Assembly (NCBI GenBank): GCA_035946625.1
Contig: DASYZE010000073.1
Location: 1-64,000, forward strand
Origin: DASYXZ01 sp035946625
GTDB lineage: Bacteria; Acidobacteriota; Terriglobia; UBA7540
Direction of reading: 5' to 3'
Length of the DNA: 64,000 nucleotides
Made by a program: the position numbers and the translations under genes. The notes under the pieces were generated by a model, which worked only from the letters and a program-made list of their open reading frames with translations, searched no databases and was not told where the DNA came from. Positions 47,894 to 56,539 of the stretch are shown here, piece after piece. The stretch's first letter is position 1, and every line of letters starts with the position of its first letter.

Positions 47894-49075
47894 GTGGATT
47901 ATCGGGTTATCGCCAATTTATTCTTGCTGCTCTTCCTGGGCGTGGCCGACAACCAGATGATTGCTGCCTTGCTCCCTGTCCTGGGCGGATCGCTCCATGA
48001 GACTGTCGAGGTCGTGGGCTTGCTGGTGGTCGTTTATTCGGTAATGGCCGCCCTGGCTTCTTTTATCTCCGGAGCCCTGTCCGATCACTACGGCCGCCGC
48101 AAATTTCTGCTGGCCGGAGTGGTTGTTTTTGCCCTCGCGTCCTGGATCTCCTCACAAACCCAGACCTATGCGGAACTCATGTTGGCTCGCGCTCTCACCG
48201 GGCTGGCGGCCGGAACCATTTCCACTTGTTCCATCGCTTTCGCGGGAGACTGGTTCAACTATCGCGTGCGGGGCAAGGCGATTGGCCTGGTCTCCTCCGC
48301 CTATTTTGCCGCACCCATCATCGGCGTTCCTCTCGCCGGCCAGATCGCCGACCACTTTGGATGGCGCCGCGTGTTTCTTTTCTTTGCCGCCTTCGGATTG
48401 GTCGTCGCCTGCCTCTCTCTTTTGCTCCCCAAAGAAAATGGGATGGCCCATCCTGCTACCCGAAAATTGACCACCACCCTACATGTCTTTCGCTCTTTTC
48501 TGAAGCGGCGCGATATTTTGGCGGCCCTGGGCGTCGCATTTTTCGTTTCCGCCGGGCTGGTTGGCTTCATTACTTACATCGGCCAATGGCTCAGCGACCA
48601 TTTTAAGATTCCCACTGGCGGCATCACGCTCGTCTTTATGGTGGGAGGCATCGCCTCGCTGGCCGGGGCGCCCCTGGGAGGAATCCTCGCCGACCGTTGG
48701 GGCAAGCGCGTCGTATCCATTGGTAGTAATATCCTTCTGGGGCTGGCCGTGGCTCTGGTTCCCTTCCTTCACTGGGGGGCGGGGCTCTTTCTGGTTTTTG
48801 GGGCCACCGGACTGGGCGCGGCGTTCCGCCAGGGCCCGCTCACTGCCCTGATGACGGAAATGGTTCCCACCGCGCAACGGGGCTTTTTTATCGCCCTCAG
48901 GAACATCGCGTCGCAACTGGGTATCGGCGCCATCGCCCTGGTGGGCGGGATTCTTTACCAGCGCAGCGGATATGTGGCCGTCACCAGTGTCTGCGCTGCC
49001 ATGACGCTGCTGGTGGCCGTCCTGCTTACCACCCACATTGTGGAGCCCCAGCCGGTGAACGAGACTGCTCCATGA
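47894..49075 (+). CDS. Major facilitator superfamily transporter
   Basis: A 393-residue transporter with twelve predicted spans. The loop 2-3 motif is GALSDHYGRRKFL and its second-half counterpart GGILADRWGKRVVS, as in the drug/sugar-type MFS. The start is GTG at 47894, preceded by GGAAGG; a frame open from 47783 adds 37 poor residues. There is no substrate-specific motif. It follows the AhpD-like gene. Confidence 0.82.
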   Translation: MDYRVIANLFLLLFLGVADNQMIAALLPVLGGSLHETVEVVGLLVVVYSVMAALASFISGALSDHYGRRKFLLAGVVVFALASWISSQTQTYAELMLARALTGLAAGTISTCSIAFAGDWFNYRVRGKAIGLVSSAYFAAPIIGVPLAGQIADHFGWRRVFLFFAAFGLVVACLSLLLPKENGMAHPATRKLTTTLHVFRSFLKRRDILAALGVAFFVSAGLVGFITYIGQWLSDHFKIPTGGITLVFMVGGIASLAGAPLGGILADRWGKRVVSIGSNILLGLAVALVPFLHWGAGLFLVFGATGLGAAFRQGPLTALMTEMVPTAQRGFFIALRNIASQLGIGAIALVGGILYQRSGYVAVTSVCAAMTLLVAVLLTTHIVEPQPVNETAP

Positions 49076-49148
49076 AGGGGGCTGCGTCCGCAAGCGGGCG
49101 CTCGCATTAGAACCGTATATAAAATCTGATCGACCTCGGGAGACGCCA

Positions 49149-50138
49149 TTGAGCGCAGCATCGAAAATTCGCAAAATCTTCAAATGGTTCCTTTTCACAT
49201 TTCTCTGCTGTTTTTTCATTTTCTTTTACGGTGTTGTCCCCTGGTTTCTTACCGGGATCACCACTTCGAGCGGGTTCCATTTCCATGACCCCAACGACGG
49301 CAAAACCCCCAAAGACTTTGGCATGGATTTTCATCCCATCGAATTTCATTCCACTGACGGCATCCTTTTAAAGGGGTGGTATATTCCCGCCGCCGCGGAC
49401 CCAAGCAAAGCACGCGGGACCATTGTTTACGCTCACGGACTTAACCGGACGAGGATCGAGATGCTTCCCTACGCGGCGTTTGGCCACAGCTTGGGTTATA
49501 ACGGAGTGCTCTTCGACCTTCGCCATCAGGGACAGAGCGGGGGGAAAATCAGCACTATCGGCTACCAGGAGCGTCTGGACGTGGAAGCGGCCGTTCATTA
49601 CGCCCTGACTGAAGAAAAGGCGAGTCGCCCGGTGGTTTTGTGGGGAGTTTCGATGGGAGCGGCTGCGGTCTTGATGGCGGGGGCGGAAGCGCAGGATGTC
49701 GCGGCGGTCATCTCCGACAGCGCATTTCCGAATTTTAAGGAACTCATCCTGCACCACTACACGCTTTTTCTCGGCCTCATCCGCCGGCGCGCTTGGTGGT
49801 TTCCGCCTCTGCCCAGTTTCCCCTTAGCCGATGAAGTCATTTATTGGTCGGCCTGGCGGGGGCATTTCAGCCCTTCAGACTTCGACTTGGAAAAGGCGGT
49901 GCGCCGGATTAATCCGCGCCCCATTTTATTTGTCTGCGTTGCCGGCGATTTGCGGATGCCTCCCGCCTATGCAAAAACCATGTTTGCCGAGTCCACCAGC
50001 CCCTTAAAAAAGATGGTGGAGTTGGGAGGATTTCGTCACGGCGAAGGTTTTAAATATGCAACCAAACAGTATGAAGAGGCGGTGAAGGAGTTTCTGGCCA
50101 GCTTGCCGGGCAAACCGCCCCAACCCGCCGCCCCATGA
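49149..50138 (+). CDS. Alpha/beta hydrolase, membrane-anchored
   Basis: A 329-residue hydrolase. A single N-terminal membrane segment (WFLFTFLCCFFIFFYGVVPW) is followed by an alpha/beta-hydrolase core with oxyanion HG at YAHGLNRTR, nucleophile elbow GVSMGAA (Ser), and an acid/His pair likely in the last third (CVAGDLRMP, FRHGEGF). The start is TTG at 49149. The family resembles serine aminopeptidase-like/DUF1100 lipolytic enzymes; the substrate is unknown. Confidence 0.8.
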   Translation: MSAASKIRKIFKWFLFTFLCCFFIFFYGVVPWFLTGITTSSGFHFHDPNDGKTPKDFGMDFHPIEFHSTDGILLKGWYIPAAADPSKARGTIVYAHGLNRTRIEMLPYAAFGHSLGYNGVLFDLRHQGQSGGKISTIGYQERLDVEAAVHYALTEEKASRPVVLWGVSMGAAAVLMAGAEAQDVAAVISDSAFPNFKELILHHYTLFLGLIRRRAWWFPPLPSFPLADEVIYWSAWRGHFSPSDFDLEKAVRRINPRPILFVCVAGDLRMPPAYAKTMFAESTSPLKKMVELGGFRHGEGFKYATKQYEEAVKEFLASLPGKPPQPAAP

Positions 50139-50183
50139 AACATCCGGAGAGGGGAATGGACCGATATCGACCAGGCTCATCCG

Positions 50184-50585
50184 TTACTTGGTATCTTCCG
50201 CGGCGGCTTTCTTGCCTTCCCAGTTTCCCTGTGCTTTGTCATCCAAGGTGACCTGGCCCGCCAATTGGCCGTCTTTCAGCTTGGCCTTGAGGACGTAGTT
50301 CCCCTGGGGTGTTTCCAGGCGGATTTCCAAATTATCTTCCTTAAACGTTCCGGAAGTAATGTCCATGCCGCCCTCATCCGAATCCACCGAGCCGGTGATT
50401 TTCTCTCCGTCCTGTTGCAAATCGAGGGTAAATTTCGTATCCCCGTCGGGCCCGCCGTGCGAAACGCACTGCCATGATCCCGTGAGGGGGCCGGCATTCG
50501 CCGCCTTATCCTGCCCGGAGGCCAGGGCCATTGCGGCGGTCGCGAACAAAAAAAATCCCAGGGCTAAAATCGATAGTTTCTTCAT
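50184..50585 (-). CDS. Small secreted beta-barrel-like protein
   Basis: A 133-residue protein with a signal peptide (KKLSILALGFFLFATAAMALA) and a mature beta-rich part: LTGSWQCVSHGGPDG, TGSVDSDEGGMDITSGTF, and the closing WEGKK. The repeated 'G.W.......G......L.....G..I.G' layout is that of lipocalin-like or avidin-like single-domain proteins of Acidobacteriota (function unknown). The start at 50585 is the only one that gives a signal peptide. It is 23 bp after bshA on the same strand. Confidence 0.65.
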   Translation of the reverse strand: MKKLSILALGFFLFATAAMALASGQDKAANAGPLTGSWQCVSHGGPDGDTKFTLDLQQDGEKITGSVDSDEGGMDITSGTFKEDNLEIRLETPQGNYVLKAKLKDGQLAGQVTLDDKAQGNWEGKKAAAEDTK

Positions 50586-50608
50586 GGGTGTCTCTCCCTC
50601 CAAGAATT

Positions 50609-51769
50609 TCAAGGTTGGATCTTTCCTGCAATCTGGGTTTTGCTTTGTTTCCCCTCCAGCACCCGCCGGTAAAGATTTTCGTAGAGTGGAATAATTTTGG
50701 TGGTACAGAACTGGCTCAGAGCGCGCACCCGCGCCGCCTTTCCCATTTGCTCGCGGCGGCCGGGACCGGTAAGGATTTCCAGCGCCCGCGCCGCCATCGT
50801 CTTCACGTCTCCCGGAGGTACGAGGAAGCCCTCCACCCCGTCGGTAATCACTTCCGGAATTCCGCCCACTTTCGAGCAGACGGCCGGGACGCCGCACGCC
50901 ATGCCTTCCAGAGCCGCCAGGCCAAAGGATTCCAGTTCACTGGGTAGCAGGAGCACGTCTGCGCAATTCAGGATGGACTGCACTTGATTCTGCTTGCCCA
51001 GAAAAATCACGTCGTGCGACAAGCCCTTCTTTCTGACCAGCCACTCCGCCGTGGTGCGCTCCGGGCCGTCGCCAATCATCATCAGCTTGGCGGGGATCTC
51101 TTTGCGCACCAGGGCAAAAATCTCCACCACGTCCGGCACTCGTTTCACCGGGCGAAAATTGGACAGATGGATCAGGATTTTTTCCTCGTCGCGGGCGAAT
51201 TCCTCCCGGCGGCAGTCGCCGTCGGCGGGTTGGAACACGTCACAGTTCACGAAATTCGGGATCATTTCGATGGGTCGTCGCACCTCAAATTCATTCACCG
51301 TAACCCGGCGAAGGTATTCGGAGATGGCCGTGACCCCGTCGCTCTCTTCTATGGAAAATTTCGTAATGGGCAGATAAGAGCGGTCCGCGCCCACCAGCGT
51401 CACATCGGTGCCGTGCAGAGTGGTGACGTAGGGAAGTTTTTGCGGCGCCACCATGGCGCGCGCCAGATGGGCGCTGACCGAGTGCGGGATGGCGTAATGG
51501 ACGTGGAGCAAGTCCAGGCCCTCATTCACCGCCACGTTGCGCATCATGCTGGCCAGCGCCAGCGTGTAGGGCGGATGGTCGAAGAGAGGATAACTCATCA
51601 TCTCCACTTCGTGAAAGTGGAGGCGTTCGGAAACCGCCGTCATCCGTACCGGCACCGCGTAGCTGATGAAGTGAACGTCATGCCCCCGCGCCGCCAGCTC
51701 GATGCCGAGCTCCGTGCCGACCACGCCGCTCCCGCCGTATGTGGGATAACAAGTGATACCGATTTTCAT
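50609..51769 (-). CDS. bshA: N-acetyl-alpha-D-glucosaminyl L-malate synthase
   Basis: A 386-residue GT4-family glycosyltransferase that makes GlcNAc-malate, the first step of bacillithiol synthesis. The opening KIGITCYPTYGGSGVVGTELG, LLHVHYAIPHSVSA, HGTDVTLVG and the donor-site ELESFGLAALEGMACGVPAV fit BshA closely. The length is normal. BshB and BshC are not adjacent. It suggests this organism uses bacillithiol as its low-molecular-weight thiol. Confidence 0.9.
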   Translation of the reverse strand: MKIGITCYPTYGGSGVVGTELGIELAARGHDVHFISYAVPVRMTAVSERLHFHEVEMMSYPLFDHPPYTLALASMMRNVAVNEGLDLLHVHYAIPHSVSAHLARAMVAPQKLPYVTTLHGTDVTLVGADRSYLPITKFSIEESDGVTAISEYLRRVTVNEFEVRRPIEMIPNFVNCDVFQPADGDCRREEFARDEEKILIHLSNFRPVKRVPDVVEIFALVRKEIPAKLMMIGDGPERTTAEWLVRKKGLSHDVIFLGKQNQVQSILNCADVLLLPSELESFGLAALEGMACGVPAVCSKVGGIPEVITDGVEGFLVPPGDVKTMAARALEILTGPGRREQMGKAARVRALSQFCTTKIIPLYENLYRRVLEGKQSKTQIAGKIQP

Positions 51770-51847
51770 GAGGGTCTGAGGATGTTTGCCCGCGGTCTCT
51801 TGCCCGGAGGGCTGGCACGGATTGAGGCCGGCCTGGAGAAGGGGGAC

Positions 51848-52252
51848 TTATTTTTTCGGTTTGTCGGCGTGGCCCGTGGTCAACAACACAATGTTGTTTA
51901 TGGTCCGCCGGTCCCCCTTTTCTTCATAATAGATGATGACGTTATTTCCCGGCTTCAACTGGGTGAGGTTCATTCTTGCGCCCTCGGCCGAGGTCACGGA
52001 AATACCCTTTTTTACGGGAAATATTTCCAATGATTTGCTTTCGGTGGCATTCAACTCGAGGACGTGATGTTTCATGTCCAGGGTTTCCACTTTTCCGCTG
52101 AAAGCCTGCTTGTTACCCCCGGCCAGCTTGTCCACAATGGGCACCTTGCGCTTATGCTGATCTTGTGCCTTCGCCGTTGGCAAGCCGAAAACAAAAATGA
52201 GGAGCAGGGGCATGCCCCAAGTCAACAAACGGCGTTTCCGCCCGCGCCCCAT
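51848..52252 (-). CDS. Hypothetical secreted protein
   Basis: A 134-residue protein with a signal peptide (LLTWGMPLLLIFVFGLPTAKA). The mature part has a beta-rich core (SGKVETLDMKHHVLELN, LTQLKPGNNVIIYYEEKGDRRTI) that looks like a single OB- or SH3-like barrel, similar to proteins annotated as 'DUF5666-like' or metal/cation binding; no function assigned. The ATG at 52252 is chosen for the signal peptide. The frame is open to 52351. Confidence 0.6.
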   Translation of the reverse strand: MGRGRKRRLLTWGMPLLLIFVFGLPTAKAQDQHKRKVPIVDKLAGGNKQAFSGKVETLDMKHHVLELNATESKSLEIFPVKKGISVTSAEGARMNLTQLKPGNNVIIYYEEKGDRRTINNIVLLTTGHADKPKK

Positions 52253-52401
52253 GGGCGAGTGGCGCAATTTTGGCGCGCCTCCGTCCCGCTCTTTGTGCGG
52301 GGATCTTCGGATGGTCAGTTGAAGCAAGTGTTGGCCCTGTGGAGTGATCATTGGGCGCCCCCAGAATACAATTGATAATGAGTCAAAACCGAGGAAGTTT
52401 G

Positions 52402-52758
52402 TTAGTCCCTCTCTCTTCGTGACGAATTGCCGTCATCCCGCAAATGTCCGTCACCGTTGCTCTTTCCTTCCGTTTGTTTGTACATGTACCGGATGACCGA
52501 TTTCATAATCAGCAAGTTGGGTTCATTCGCGCGATGAACTTTGATGCAATCCTTGTCATACCATTCGATTACGCCGCGAATTTCCTCTTCGCCTTCCAGC
52601 ACCACCACCATGGGAGTGCGGGCCTGCATCTGTTTGATGTAGTAAAAGTTTTCCGCGTTGGTCTGATCAGGCGGGGCGGGTTTCTTCCGTTGCATGCGCG
52701 CTCCCATCTGGTCTTGGATATCGGACAGTGAGGGACGAATCAGTTTTCGGTTCACCAT
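52402..52758 (-). CDS. hfq: Divergent Hfq-family RNA chaperone
   Basis: A 118-residue protein with a central Sm-like domain: ENFYYIKQMQARTPMVVVLEGEE is the Sm1 part, and IRGVIEWYDKDCIKVHR with MKSVIRYMYK replaces the usual YKHAIST of Sm2. The N-terminal 35 and C-terminal 20 residues are basic and disordered. It would bind small RNAs and A-rich RNA. The ATG at 52758 has AAGGAG upstream. The Sm2 motif is unusual, so distal-face specificity may differ. Confidence 0.8.
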   Translation of the reverse strand: MVNRKLIRPSLSDIQDQMGARMQRKKPAPPDQTNAENFYYIKQMQARTPMVVVLEGEEEIRGVIEWYDKDCIKVHRANEPNLLIMKSVIRYMYKQTEGKSNGDGHLRDDGNSSRRERD

Positions 52759-53085
52759 GGCACGCTCCTTGCGCCCCACTCAGCGGGGCCAAAAGTTCGA
52801 CTTAGGAATGATGAAATCGCTCGGGCGAGACACCCAAACACTTAGATGGCGTTTAGAGTGGCTCGGTTACACTCGAATTACAACAAAATCCCGAAAATCA
52901 GGTGAGTTTCACACGTCTGGCTCGCCTGACTGGCAAAACATCGATGATGGCTATAACTGGCCGCAGTCTACCACAGTCAGTGGAGCATCGCAAATCGTTT
53001 TGTGGTAAGAATGTTGGTGGCTTGGGCGTGACCGGCAGGAGCCGGGCTGGTCGATTACAAGCGCTCCCTAGGGGTATTCGATCAA

Positions 53086-54648
53086 ATGAAAAAGTATCGT
53101 CTCTCAAACTTTCTCACCCTCATCACATGTCTCGTGTTTCTATTCTTCCTCCCTGCGAGCGTGAACCCTTCCGTTTTGCTGGGCCAGAAGTCAATTTCCG
53201 GCGGCGAGACCATCATCATAGACGGCATCGGCCCGTCGCATCCCTTTCCCCATTACTGGGAGCAGATGTTCGGCTCCGGCCGCGCCATCCTGTCGTTGCG
53301 CGAGAGCTATCGCCGCGATTTGCGCCAGGTCAAACAAGCCACCGGATTTGAATATATCCGCTTCCACGCCCTCTTTCATGACGAGGTGGGCCTTTACCAC
53401 GAAGACACGCAAGGCCAGCCCGTCTACAATTTTTCCTACATCGATCAGATATATGACGGCCTGCTGGAAAATCACGTCCGGCCTTTTGTCGAGCTCAGCT
53501 TTATGCCGAAAAAACTGGCCTCCACCAACCATCAGCAAGCGTTTTGGTATCACCCTTACAATTCTCCGCCCAAGGATTGGAATCGATGGGGGGCATTGGT
53601 GGAAGCTCTGGCCCGCCATCTGGTGGCTCGCTATGGGATAGACGAGGTGGCCCAGTGGTACTTTGAAGTTTGGAACGAACCCAACATCGATTTCTGGGCG
53701 GGCGAACCAAAGGAATCAACTTACTACCAGCTCTACGATGTTTCGGCGCGGGCCCTCAAGCGCGTCAGCCCGCGATTGCGCGTGGGCGGACCGGCCACCG
53801 CCCAGGCCGCCTGGGTGGACCGCTTTATCCAACACTGCGTGCAGGGCGGCGTCCCGGTGGATTTTGTTTCCACCCACGTCTACGCCAATGACACCGCCCA
53901 CGACGTTTTTGGCACCGATGAAAAAATTCCCCGCGATCAGATGGTCTACCGCGCGGTCAAGAAGGTTCATGACCAGGTGAAGGCTTCGGCCCGGCCCAAC
54001 CTGCCCTTGATCTTCAGCGAATATAACGCCAGTTACATGAACGAATCGGACGTCACCGATTCGCCCTTTATGGGACCGTGGCTCGCCAATACCATTCGCC
54101 AGTGCGACGGCCTGGTGGACATCATGGCCTATTGGGCTTTCTCGGATGTTTTTGAGGAGCAGGGAGTGGTGAAGCGGCCGTTCTACGGCGGCTTCGGCCT
54201 GATCGCCGCGGGAAACATTCCTAAAGTCACTTTCAATATTTTCAAACTGCTTCACCTGCTCGGCACCGAGCGCTTGGCCGTTAATTCCGAGTCCGCGCTG
54301 GCCACTCGCCGCGCCAACGGCTCTCTGGCGATCGCGGTTTGGAATTATTCCCCGCCCGACAGCGCGCACACGCCCGGCCAAGCCAGGCAGTTCACCCTCT
54401 CCGTCAATAAGCCCGCCAACCTTCACCGCGCCCGCATCTGGATCGTCGATCGGAATCATGGCTCCGCCCTGACCGCCTGGGAAAACATGGGCAAGCCGGA
54501 CACGCCTACCCGCGAACAGCAATCCCAACTGCGCCAGGCCGCCTCGATGCCGGCGCCCGATGTCAGAACGCTTCCCGATTCCGCCTCCGCTACGATTTCC
54601 CTGACTCTGCAACCCCAGGCCCTTGCGCTGGTTGAGATCCTTCCCTAA
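53086..54648 (+). CDS. Secreted GH39-family glycoside hydrolase (second copy)
   Basis: A 520-residue enzyme with a signal peptide (FLTLITCLVFLFFLPASV). Acid/base is E198 in EVWNEPNIDFWAG; the nucleophile is E312 in IFSEYNASY. The barrel and C-terminal sandwich match beta-xylosidases of family 39 better than the copy at 685-2355 does. It would hydrolyse xylosides outside the cell. No transporter or regulator is next to it. The ATG is preceded by AAATGAAA only, so translation initiation may be weak. Confidence 0.87.
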   Translation: MKKYRLSNFLTLITCLVFLFFLPASVNPSVLLGQKSISGGETIIIDGIGPSHPFPHYWEQMFGSGRAILSLRESYRRDLRQVKQATGFEYIRFHALFHDEVGLYHEDTQGQPVYNFSYIDQIYDGLLENHVRPFVELSFMPKKLASTNHQQAFWYHPYNSPPKDWNRWGALVEALARHLVARYGIDEVAQWYFEVWNEPNIDFWAGEPKESTYYQLYDVSARALKRVSPRLRVGGPATAQAAWVDRFIQHCVQGGVPVDFVSTHVYANDTAHDVFGTDEKIPRDQMVYRAVKKVHDQVKASARPNLPLIFSEYNASYMNESDVTDSPFMGPWLANTIRQCDGLVDIMAYWAFSDVFEEQGVVKRPFYGGFGLIAAGNIPKVTFNIFKLLHLLGTERLAVNSESALATRRANGSLAIAVWNYSPPDSAHTPGQARQFTLSVNKPANLHRARIWIVDRNHGSALTAWENMGKPDTPTREQQSQLRQAASMPAPDVRTLPDSASATISLTLQPQALALVEILP

Positions 54649-54729
54649 CGGCGCAGATTGAATGCTGGCATCAGCCAAGATTATTCAGTAAACGTTGTCC
54701 TCGGACTTTTTCACCGCGGGGTGGAAGGC

Positions 54730-54873
54730 TTTAACCCGGAGAACACCGAGGAAAAAGATCCAACCCAGAGAACACCGGGAAAACATTTAACCCCAGACCC
54801 GGTCAGGAAAAGACAATTACGCGCTGCGTCTCTGTGACTCTGTGCGGACCTTCTCTGTGACCTCTGTGTTAAA
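54730..54873. repeat. 8/9-bp tandem repeat hairpin downstream of GH39
   Basis: Degenerate short tandem units fill two opposing arms: GAGAACACCG-type on the left (54730-54795) and CTCTGTGA-type on the right (54826-54873). The arms are complementary (AACACAGAG-like against CTCTGTGTT). It resembles the 7-bp arrays of the nuo clusters but with longer, less regular units, in a gap between unrelated genes. Confidence 0.6.
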
Positions 54874-54993
54874 GCCCGTTTCGCTTCCCAGCTAGCTCGC
54901 CATCGCGAAAGGCAACGGTCCCCAATGAACCGCATCAAAACAAGGGCGGAGGTTCGCCCCGGTGGTCGAGTGGGCTTTGAAGAGGAGAGTACA

Positions 54994-55404
54994 GTGAAAT
55001 TCAAATCCGGATTGAAATCCGAAACCATAGGCATAATTTGCGCGGCGCTCGTTTTTGTTTTTGCCGCACCCGGTTTTAGCCAATCGAATGCGGCACAGGA
55101 ATCAACCCCCGCCCCCAAATCGAGCGCCCGCAAGGAAAAGAAAAATAAATCCGGCAAGGAAATCGGCCACGGCGGGGAAGACATCGGCAAAGGCGCCGCC
55201 AAAGGTTCAGTGGATCTCGGCAAAGGAGCGGCGGGAGGCGCCGGGGATTTGGTCACTGGCCACCCCGTGGATGCCGGGGCTTCCGTGGGCAAAGGCGCCG
55301 CGGGATTCGGAAGACACGGAGGCGTTGGCGCCGCCAAAGGAACTTACAAAATCGGCAAGGGCATCGGCGGGCTGTTCAGGCGACATCACCGAAAATCCAA
55401 GTAG
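54994..55404 (+). CDS. Gly/Lys-rich secreted low-complexity protein
   Basis: A 136-residue protein. The start is GTG at 54994, with GGAGAG upstream; the frame is open 69 bp further back. A signal peptide (IGIICAALVFVFAAPGFS) leads into a Lys/Glu-rich stretch and then a Gly-rich repeat of the type GKGAA(K/G)G (about residues 60-120), ending with basic RRHHRKSK. This is like small Acidobacteriota cell-envelope proteins of unknown role; the repeats could be disordered or amyloid-like. Confidence 0.6.
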   Translation: MKFKSGLKSETIGIICAALVFVFAAPGFSQSNAAQESTPAPKSSARKEKKNKSGKEIGHGGEDIGKGAAKGSVDLGKGAAGGAGDLVTGHPVDAGASVGKGAAGFGRHGGVGAAKGTYKIGKGIGGLFRRHHRKSK

Positions 55405-55609
55405 GAAATGCGAATTTATCCTGCTCCCTTTCGGATGACGCCGCGGCTTTTTCTTAATGGATGCAAAAAGACATCAAGCTTGTTACCTTGAAGGCGGCGG
55501 ACAAAAGCAGCCTGCGCCAAACTCCCCACTACCCTCTTTCCCACCGCTATTCCTTTTGCAGGAATACTACTGCTAGAATCCGCGCCACAGATGAGTTCCC
55601 CTGGCGCCC

Positions 55610-55897
55610 ATGAAAATCTGCCCCACTTGTCAGCACCCCTACTCAGACGACATGGCGTTCTGTCCGCGCGATGGCGCCCGCCTGGTCGCCCAGGCCACGG
55701 AAACCGCAGCCCTGCTTACCCCGGGACTGTCCCGGCGTTTCCGCATTGTCCGCCGCCTGGGCGCCGGCGGCATGGGTACGGTCTTTCTCGCCGATCAGAT
55801 TGGTGACGCCGATCTCCCGCCATCGCGCGCCGGGCAAGCTGGGCGGCGCGATGTTCATCCAATTGTTTCCATCACTCATCACTTTACTTTGGAGTGA
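55610..55897 (+). pseudogene. Truncated serine/threonine kinase (zinc ribbon plus P-loop only)
   Basis: The first 65 residues match the head of a Hanks-type serine/threonine kinase: a CxxC...CPRDG zinc ribbon (KICPTCQHPYSDD) and the nucleotide loop RRLGAGGMGTVFLADQ. After about 55800 the similarity stops and the frame continues into unrelated residues to a TGA at 55897. Another frame downstream (ending at 55913) is also cut off. The catalytic loop and everything beyond are lost. The break coincides with the start of an AT-rich, gene-free stretch. Confidence 0.75.
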
Positions 55898-55913
55898 AGG
55901 TATGCTCTTATAA

Positions 55914-56539
55914 ACACTGCTTCGCCGTGGAAGTTGCCAATGAAAAGTTGATTGGCTGCGGATGTTTTTGGCCAGGAGCGCGTGTCCACAAAAGGATCAG
56001 CCCGTTGACCAGCGCGAGACCTGAGCTCTGAAGATGCCGCTTTTGTCCTGTGTAACGGTTACAGATTTGGTTCGAGTAAGGGTGAAGTTAAGCGTGGAAT
56101 GCCACCAGATGGCGCATTGACCCGCCACACGCATCAAGCAAAGCCGCATGAATACTGGGTTGAATTGAGTTTAAGGCAAAAATGCACAAAACGTTAGAGG
56201 CGTTTTTTAAAATCAAAGCCACCAAGTTGTTGAAAACAATCCACTTAAAAAAGTGGCCTTCAAAACGAACTAGATTGACCTATGTGGTTTAGGTTCAGCT
56301 AATTACATCCAAAAACGGCCTGTTTTAGCCCATTATTCGAGCATACCAAAGCCCTGATTTGCCCTCAAAAAACGCTCATAAACTAATCAATCAAAACAAC
56401 TTACAAGACGGTGGCTTTTTGGCTTTGGCTGCATCTTCCTGATAACAATGGCTATATCCAATAAATAGAGGGTGAGAATTGGCTTTAAATTGGCTTTGGT
56501 GGCTTTTGCTGCCCGCAAAGCCAATGAACTTGAAAATCG
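55914..56539. other. AT-rich gene-poor stretch
   Basis: About 630 bp, clearly richer in A and T than the rest of the window, with no credible frame. It contains the inverted pair AAAGCCACCA (56215-56224) and TGGTGGCTTT (56497-56506) and several further GGCTTT steps between 56410 and 56520. It may be a remnant of a mobile element whose arrival truncated the kinase gene. No transposase or integrase is recognisable. Confidence 0.5.

Noticed and set aside
56060..56100. Possible tRNA or att remnant (GGTTCGAGTA, T-loop-like)
   Set aside because: No acceptor stem, anticodon arm or CCA could be built around it.
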